In this document: positions 36,732 through 38,811 of the stretch, piece by piece
Position numbering within the stretch: position 1 is the stretch's first letter
Layout of the letters: each line of letters begins with the position of its first letter
DNA from: a virus
Direction: 5' to 3' (one strand)
IMG/VR virus record: IMGVR_UViG_3300037574_000313
Location: 1 to 38,811 of that record
DNA: 38,811 nucleotides
Program-made: the position numbers and the translations under genes
Notes under the pieces: model-generated
What the model was told of the DNA's origin: nothing
Seen by the model: the letters and a program-made list of their open reading frames with translations, nothing else
Database searches by the model: none

Positions 36732-37022
36732 ATTGTTTCCTTTTATTTGATTAGTACCATTCGTTGGGATCGCACGAGCCCGAGGACGTTTTGACTTAGT
36801 TGCCTTCGGGGTCGCACGAGCCGGGAAAGGTTCGCTCAAACCACGTTGAGCGTTCGGTGGTTGTCATCGTGTCGAGCAACAAGTCCCATGCGGCGAGTTG
36901 GGCGGCGCACTCGGCAATGGACGGTTCGTCGTTGTCGAGCATTACCGAGTGCAGTTTCGTGAACGCTTCTTGACTCATATTGTTTCCTTTTACGTTTCCA
37001 TTAGTACCATTCATTGGGATCG
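36725..37022. repeat. Direct repeat pair (~50 bp) carrying stop codon and ribosome-binding site
   Basis: 36725-36772 and 36972-37022 are near-identical apart from a short variable middle. Each includes an AAAAGGAAACAATATG ribosome-binding site and start, and upstream of it the end of a reading frame coding NEWY-stop or its relic. The gene at 36796-36978 lies between the copies, so it probably arose or was inserted by a duplication. Confidence 0.75.
36796..36978 (-). CDS. Hypothetical 60-aa protein
   Basis: The start at ATG 36978 uses the ribosome-binding site of the direct repeat. The sequence is MSQEAFTKLHSVMLDNDEPS, then IAECAAQLAAWDLLLDTMTT and FPGSCDPEGN. It is acidic and helical. It lies between the two direct-repeat copies and could be lost by their recombination. 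The family is not recognised. Confidence 0.5.
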   Translation of the reverse strand: MSQEAFTKLHSVMLDNDEPSIAECAAQLAAWDLLLDTMTTTERSTWFERTFPGSCDPEGN

Positions 37023-37252
37023 TGCGGCTCTTCATCCGGCCCCGGATCATCGTCATCGTCGTAGAGCGTATACCCGCGCTCGTCTTGAGAGGGGCCGTTC
37101 AAGCATCCCTGACAGATTGAAACCTTGGACGTGAGGGGTACGGTGGCCCCGCACGTACACTTCATGTTCAATTGCCTGCCTGTCTCAGGGTCATAGTCGG
37201 GGCAGCACCCCGCCTCGTGGCCACAGCATGGCCATTCTTCGCAGCTAGCCAT
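37001..37252 (-). CDS. Small Cys-rich zinc-ribbon-like protein
   Basis: An 83-aa protein starting at ATG 37252 with GGAGG six bases upstream. It contains MASCEEWPCCGHEAGCCPDY, then MKCTCGATVPLTSKVSICQG and CLNG, nine Cys in all, followed by a strongly acidic tail (YTLYDDDDDPGPDEEPHDPN). Two or more zinc sites are likely. Its C-terminal codons are part of the direct repeat. It overlaps its upstream gene by eight bases. Function unknown. Confidence 0.6.
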   Translation of the reverse strand: MASCEEWPCCGHEAGCCPDYDPETGRQLNMKCTCGATVPLTSKVSICQGCLNGPSQDERGYTLYDDDDDPGPDEEPHDPNEWY

Positions 37253-37718
37253 GTGCCACCTCCGCGTGCGAGTCCGCCCCAAAGCTTCGACACGCGGCGC
37301 AAACCCCGCTCTCGTTGCTTTCAGTGACGGGCTCACCAGTTCCTGCAATCGAGCATCTTGGGGGCTCATGGGCATCCCGCCCATAACGCAAGGTGGGCTT
37401 ACCCTTGGAGTCCCTGATATCGCAAGCCCAGTTGTACGCAAAGGCGAACTCATCGTGCGTGCCCGTTGCTCCGCACGGATGAGAAAGACTTGTGATCTTG
37501 TTTGCGAACAGAACAGACAGCGGATGAAGGTTCACCCAATACGTGCCGTAGCCGTGCTCGTTAGCGTATATCCACAGGTGACTCAAAATCCTTGAGAAGC
37601 TGTGGACAACTCCCGACAGGTTACAGGCATCCTGCACGTTAATCGCGTTAATGACCATCATAGTCATTTCCTCATCTGTGACTGGTGTGTCTCGACAGGC
37701 GTCAGGAGTTCGACTCAT
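37245..37718 (-). CDS. Conserved-type phage hypothetical protein
   Basis: A 157-aa protein; the start ATG at 37718 overlaps the upstream stop (ATGA). The centre reads INVQDACNLSGVVHSFSRIL, then YGTYWVNLHPLSVLFANKIT and SLSHPCGATGTHDEFAFAYN. The pattern 'D-A-C-N-L-S-G-V-V ... N-x-HP-x-x-x-L-F-x-x-K-I' is one I recall from hypothetical proteins in many phages. The C-terminus has a CAACRSFG pair. The function is not known. Confidence 0.6.
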   Translation of the reverse strand: MSRTPDACRDTPVTDEEMTMMVINAINVQDACNLSGVVHSFSRILSHLWIYANEHGYGTYWVNLHPLSVLFANKITSLSHPCGATGTHDEFAFAYNWACDIRDSKGKPTLRYGRDAHEPPRCSIAGTGEPVTESNESGVCAACRSFGADSHAEVAHG

Positions 37719-37972
37719 CCTATCCCCCGCGTACATGCGCCAAGGATCTGTGCCAGCTCACTTGCCTGCGGTGCCGTAAGTCGGCCTACGTTAGCCGTAC
37801 CCCACGGAGTGCCGTCTTTCTTGGTGCCCTGTTTCTGGATAGACACCTTTTCCGGGCCACTGTTGTAGCTCCGAAGGGTGACGTTAAGCACAGTGTCATT
37901 GCCTAACTCCACGGTGCCCATCTCTGCGACGACCACATCCTTCTCTTCTTCGTATTGAAATCCGTTTGCCAT
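37715..37972 (-). CDS. Small putative nucleic-acid-binding protein
   Basis: An 85-aa protein starting at ATG 37972 with AAAGG seven bases upstream. The sequence is beta-rich then helical: VVAEMGTVELGNDTVLNVTL, YNSGPEKVSIQKQGTKKDG and GRLTAPQASELAQILG. The strand-strand-helix end recalls PC4/YdbC-like single-strand-binding folds, but that is a guess. It is the first gene behind the strong promoter at 38.05 kb, so it is probably early expressed. Confidence 0.5.
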   Translation of the reverse strand: MANGFQYEEEKDVVVAEMGTVELGNDTVLNVTLRSYNSGPEKVSIQKQGTKKDGTPWGTANVGRLTAPQASELAQILGACTRGIG

Positions 37973-38013
37973 TGTGTACCTTTCTTTCTTTCTTTCTGTT
38001 TCCCTTCTCCTGC

Positions 38014-38029
38014 CCATGCAGAAGCATGG
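38014..38029. promoter_or_regulatory. 16-bp palindrome at the transcription start
   Basis: CCATGC and GCATGG around AGAA lie just downstream of the -10 element, overlapping the predicted start point. It is a suitable place for a repressor to block the promoter. It could also be a leader hairpin. Confidence 0.5.
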
Positions 38030-38032
38030 TCC

Positions 38033-38061
38033 ATCGTAACATAAGCCAAAAGATATGTCAA
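38033..38061 (-). promoter_or_regulatory. Strong sigma70-like promoter
   Basis: On the minus strand TTGACA (38061-38056, perfect), a 17-base spacer and TACGAT (38038-38033). The TGA of the -35 element is the dpdA stop codon. It drives the leftward early genes. Confidence 0.75.
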
Positions 38062-38811
38062 GTATGTTTTTTCTTAGCCTTCGTAATGAGCGGGTGTTCG
38101 GTCACCCGCTGGCCTGCCTGTTCAAGCTCGTAAAGGTAAGGGTATCGACCTTGATTACGGATGTGACCTTGACGCTCGTAATAGTTAGCTAATTCACGCC
38201 AAGCGATGATGGTAGCCAACCTCATCTCTTTCAGATCATCCTCCCAAATCTTACCCCAATCTAGACCCCACGCCTCGAAATGGTCCTTATACCTTATTCT
38301 ATCCTTCTTATGTTTATGGTCTAAGACGATAAACTTATCTTTAAGAAAGACACAGGTGCCTCCATACTTATCAGCTCTCAGCCAGGTGGTGGAGTCAACG
38401 CTGTCGAAGTTCATCCACTTCATGTCTGTCTTAACGCGGGTGATGCCAAAGCCGTGGACCCATTTCCCGTGCCTGTGTGCGGTAGCTATGGTGGCAGGAA
38501 CCCCCTTAGAGGTATCCGAGCCTACCCCCACAAACGGAGAGTAAGTATCTAAGAGCCATCCCTTGAGCCACCCCTGGCCTCTGTGCGGATGGTAGACGGG
38601 CATGATCTTAGAACGAATACCTTCCACAGAAAGCATCCTATTCGTCCATCGATCTACCTCAGTGATTTTGACAAGTGAGCCATCAGCACGTTTCGCCCCC
38701 TCCACATCAAACTCAGCGATGATGTCAAAGACATCTCCGAAGTCCCTACAGAAATCCAAATACTCTTCAAAGTATTCCTCAGGTGGAGTGTTAGCGGCTG
38801 TGCCTTCTTTC
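38058..38811 (-). CDS. dpdA: DNA 7-deazaguanine transglycosylase, C-terminal part (runs off the window edge)
   Basis: The last 250 residues are in the window; the reading frame stays open to the edge. DpdA is a tRNA-guanine-transglycosylase relative that exchanges guanine in DNA for preQ0 or a derivative. Visible family features are YFEEYLDFCRDFGDVFDIIA followed by EFDVEG, IMPVYHPHRG, VHGFGITRVK (38459-38430) and the characteristic NFDSVDSTTWLRADKYGG (about 38408-38355). The C-terminus (KEMRLATIIAWRELANYYER) is helical. With queC at 22.06-22.74 kb it makes a coherent modification pathway. The gene is intact as far as seen. Its stop codon is part of the -35 box of the next promoter. Confidence 0.87.
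   Translation of the reverse strand, partial: KEGTAANTPPEEYFEEYLDFCRDFGDVFDIIAEFDVEGAKRADGSLVKITEVDRWTNRMLSVEGIRSKIMPVYHPHRGQGWLKGWLLDTYSPFVGVGSDTSKGVPATIATAHRHGKWVHGFGITRVKTDMKWMNFDSVDSTTWLRADKYGGTCVFLKDKFIVLDHKHKKDRIRYKDHFEAWGLDWGKIWEDDLKEMRLATIIAWRELANYYERQGHIRNQGRYPYLYELEQAGQRVTEHPLITKAKKKHT

Noticed and set aside
37568-37609. Two DnaA-box-like 9-mers (ATATCCACA and TTGTCCACA in opposite orientations)
   Set aside because: Each has one mismatch to TTATCCACA, both are inside a coding sequence, and two such matches in 38.8 kb are expected by chance.
37980-37998. Tetranucleotide run (AAAG repeated) before the 85-aa gene
   Set aside because: About four units upstream of the ribosome-binding site; too short to claim phase variation.
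1-38811. tRNA genes, CRISPR arrays, attachment sites
   Set aside because: No cloverleaf with a convincing T-loop, no spaced short repeats, and no integrase or tRNA-like core was found on either strand by eye.

Overview
The window is a single stretch of a tailed-bacteriophage genome with a contractile tail (myovirus morphology). Every gene I can support reads leftward on the minus strand. The tail sheath, tail tube, SPP1-like portal, N4-gp56-type major capsid protein and large terminase are recognisable from sequence. No ribosomal RNA, tRNA, CRISPR array, integrase or insertion sequence was seen. The host cannot be named from this window. Ribosome-binding sites are canonical (AGGAG-like) and promoters are sigma70-like, so the host is an ordinary bacterium.

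In order of transcription (right to left):
38.8-30.6 kb is an early or accessory region of short genes, many encoding small Cys-rich (probably zinc-binding) proteins. It opens with the 3' part of dpdA, a DNA 7-deazaguanine transglycosylase. It holds two good promoters (about 38.05 and 34.06 kb), a putative HTH plus ribbon-helix-helix regulator, a second small ribbon-helix-helix protein, and a set of gene cassettes bracketed by imperfect inverted repeats.
30.2-24.2 kb starts with a terminator and a strong promoter. It then encodes small membrane and zinc-ribbon proteins, a lytic-transglycosylase-like protein, a DnaA domain IV protein and two further probable cell-wall hydrolases (one with a peptidoglycan-binding domain, one with a Cys-His peptidase domain).
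24.2-17.5 kb carries virion-type beta-rich proteins, queC (preQ0 synthesis, the partner of dpdA), a Prp-like cysteine protease, the large terminase and a holin-like membrane protein.
17.5-7.3 kb is the head module: portal, three very basic paralogous proteins sharing an N-terminal tag but differing in their central domains, a scaffold-like protein and the major capsid protein.
6.3-0 kb is the head completion and tail module: decoration, connector, tail terminator, sheath, tube and the start of a tail-assembly chaperone, with an intrinsic terminator behind the tube gene.

The most interesting elements are as follows. (1) The portal-to-scaffold interval encodes three tandem basic proteins that look like packaged or ejected cargo: one common N-terminal tag and one common late Lys-rich motif join to different middles (a ParB/Srx-like domain, an HExxH metalloprotease domain and an unrecognised domain). 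A Prp-like protease is encoded nearby and could be their maturase. (2) In the 31.3-33.6 kb region, cassettes of one or two small zinc-protein genes are flanked by 23-29 bp inverted repeats. Most of the differences between the arms become G-U wobbles in the sense transcript, so these look like conserved RNA stems enclosing genes. (3) queC and dpdA lie in the same genome, which predicts 7-deazaguanine in the virion DNA. (4) Several genes are easily missed because they are short or start at GTG: a 55-aa ribbon-helix-helix protein, a 52-aa zinc finger, a 37-aa membrane protein and a 77-aa zinc ribbon.
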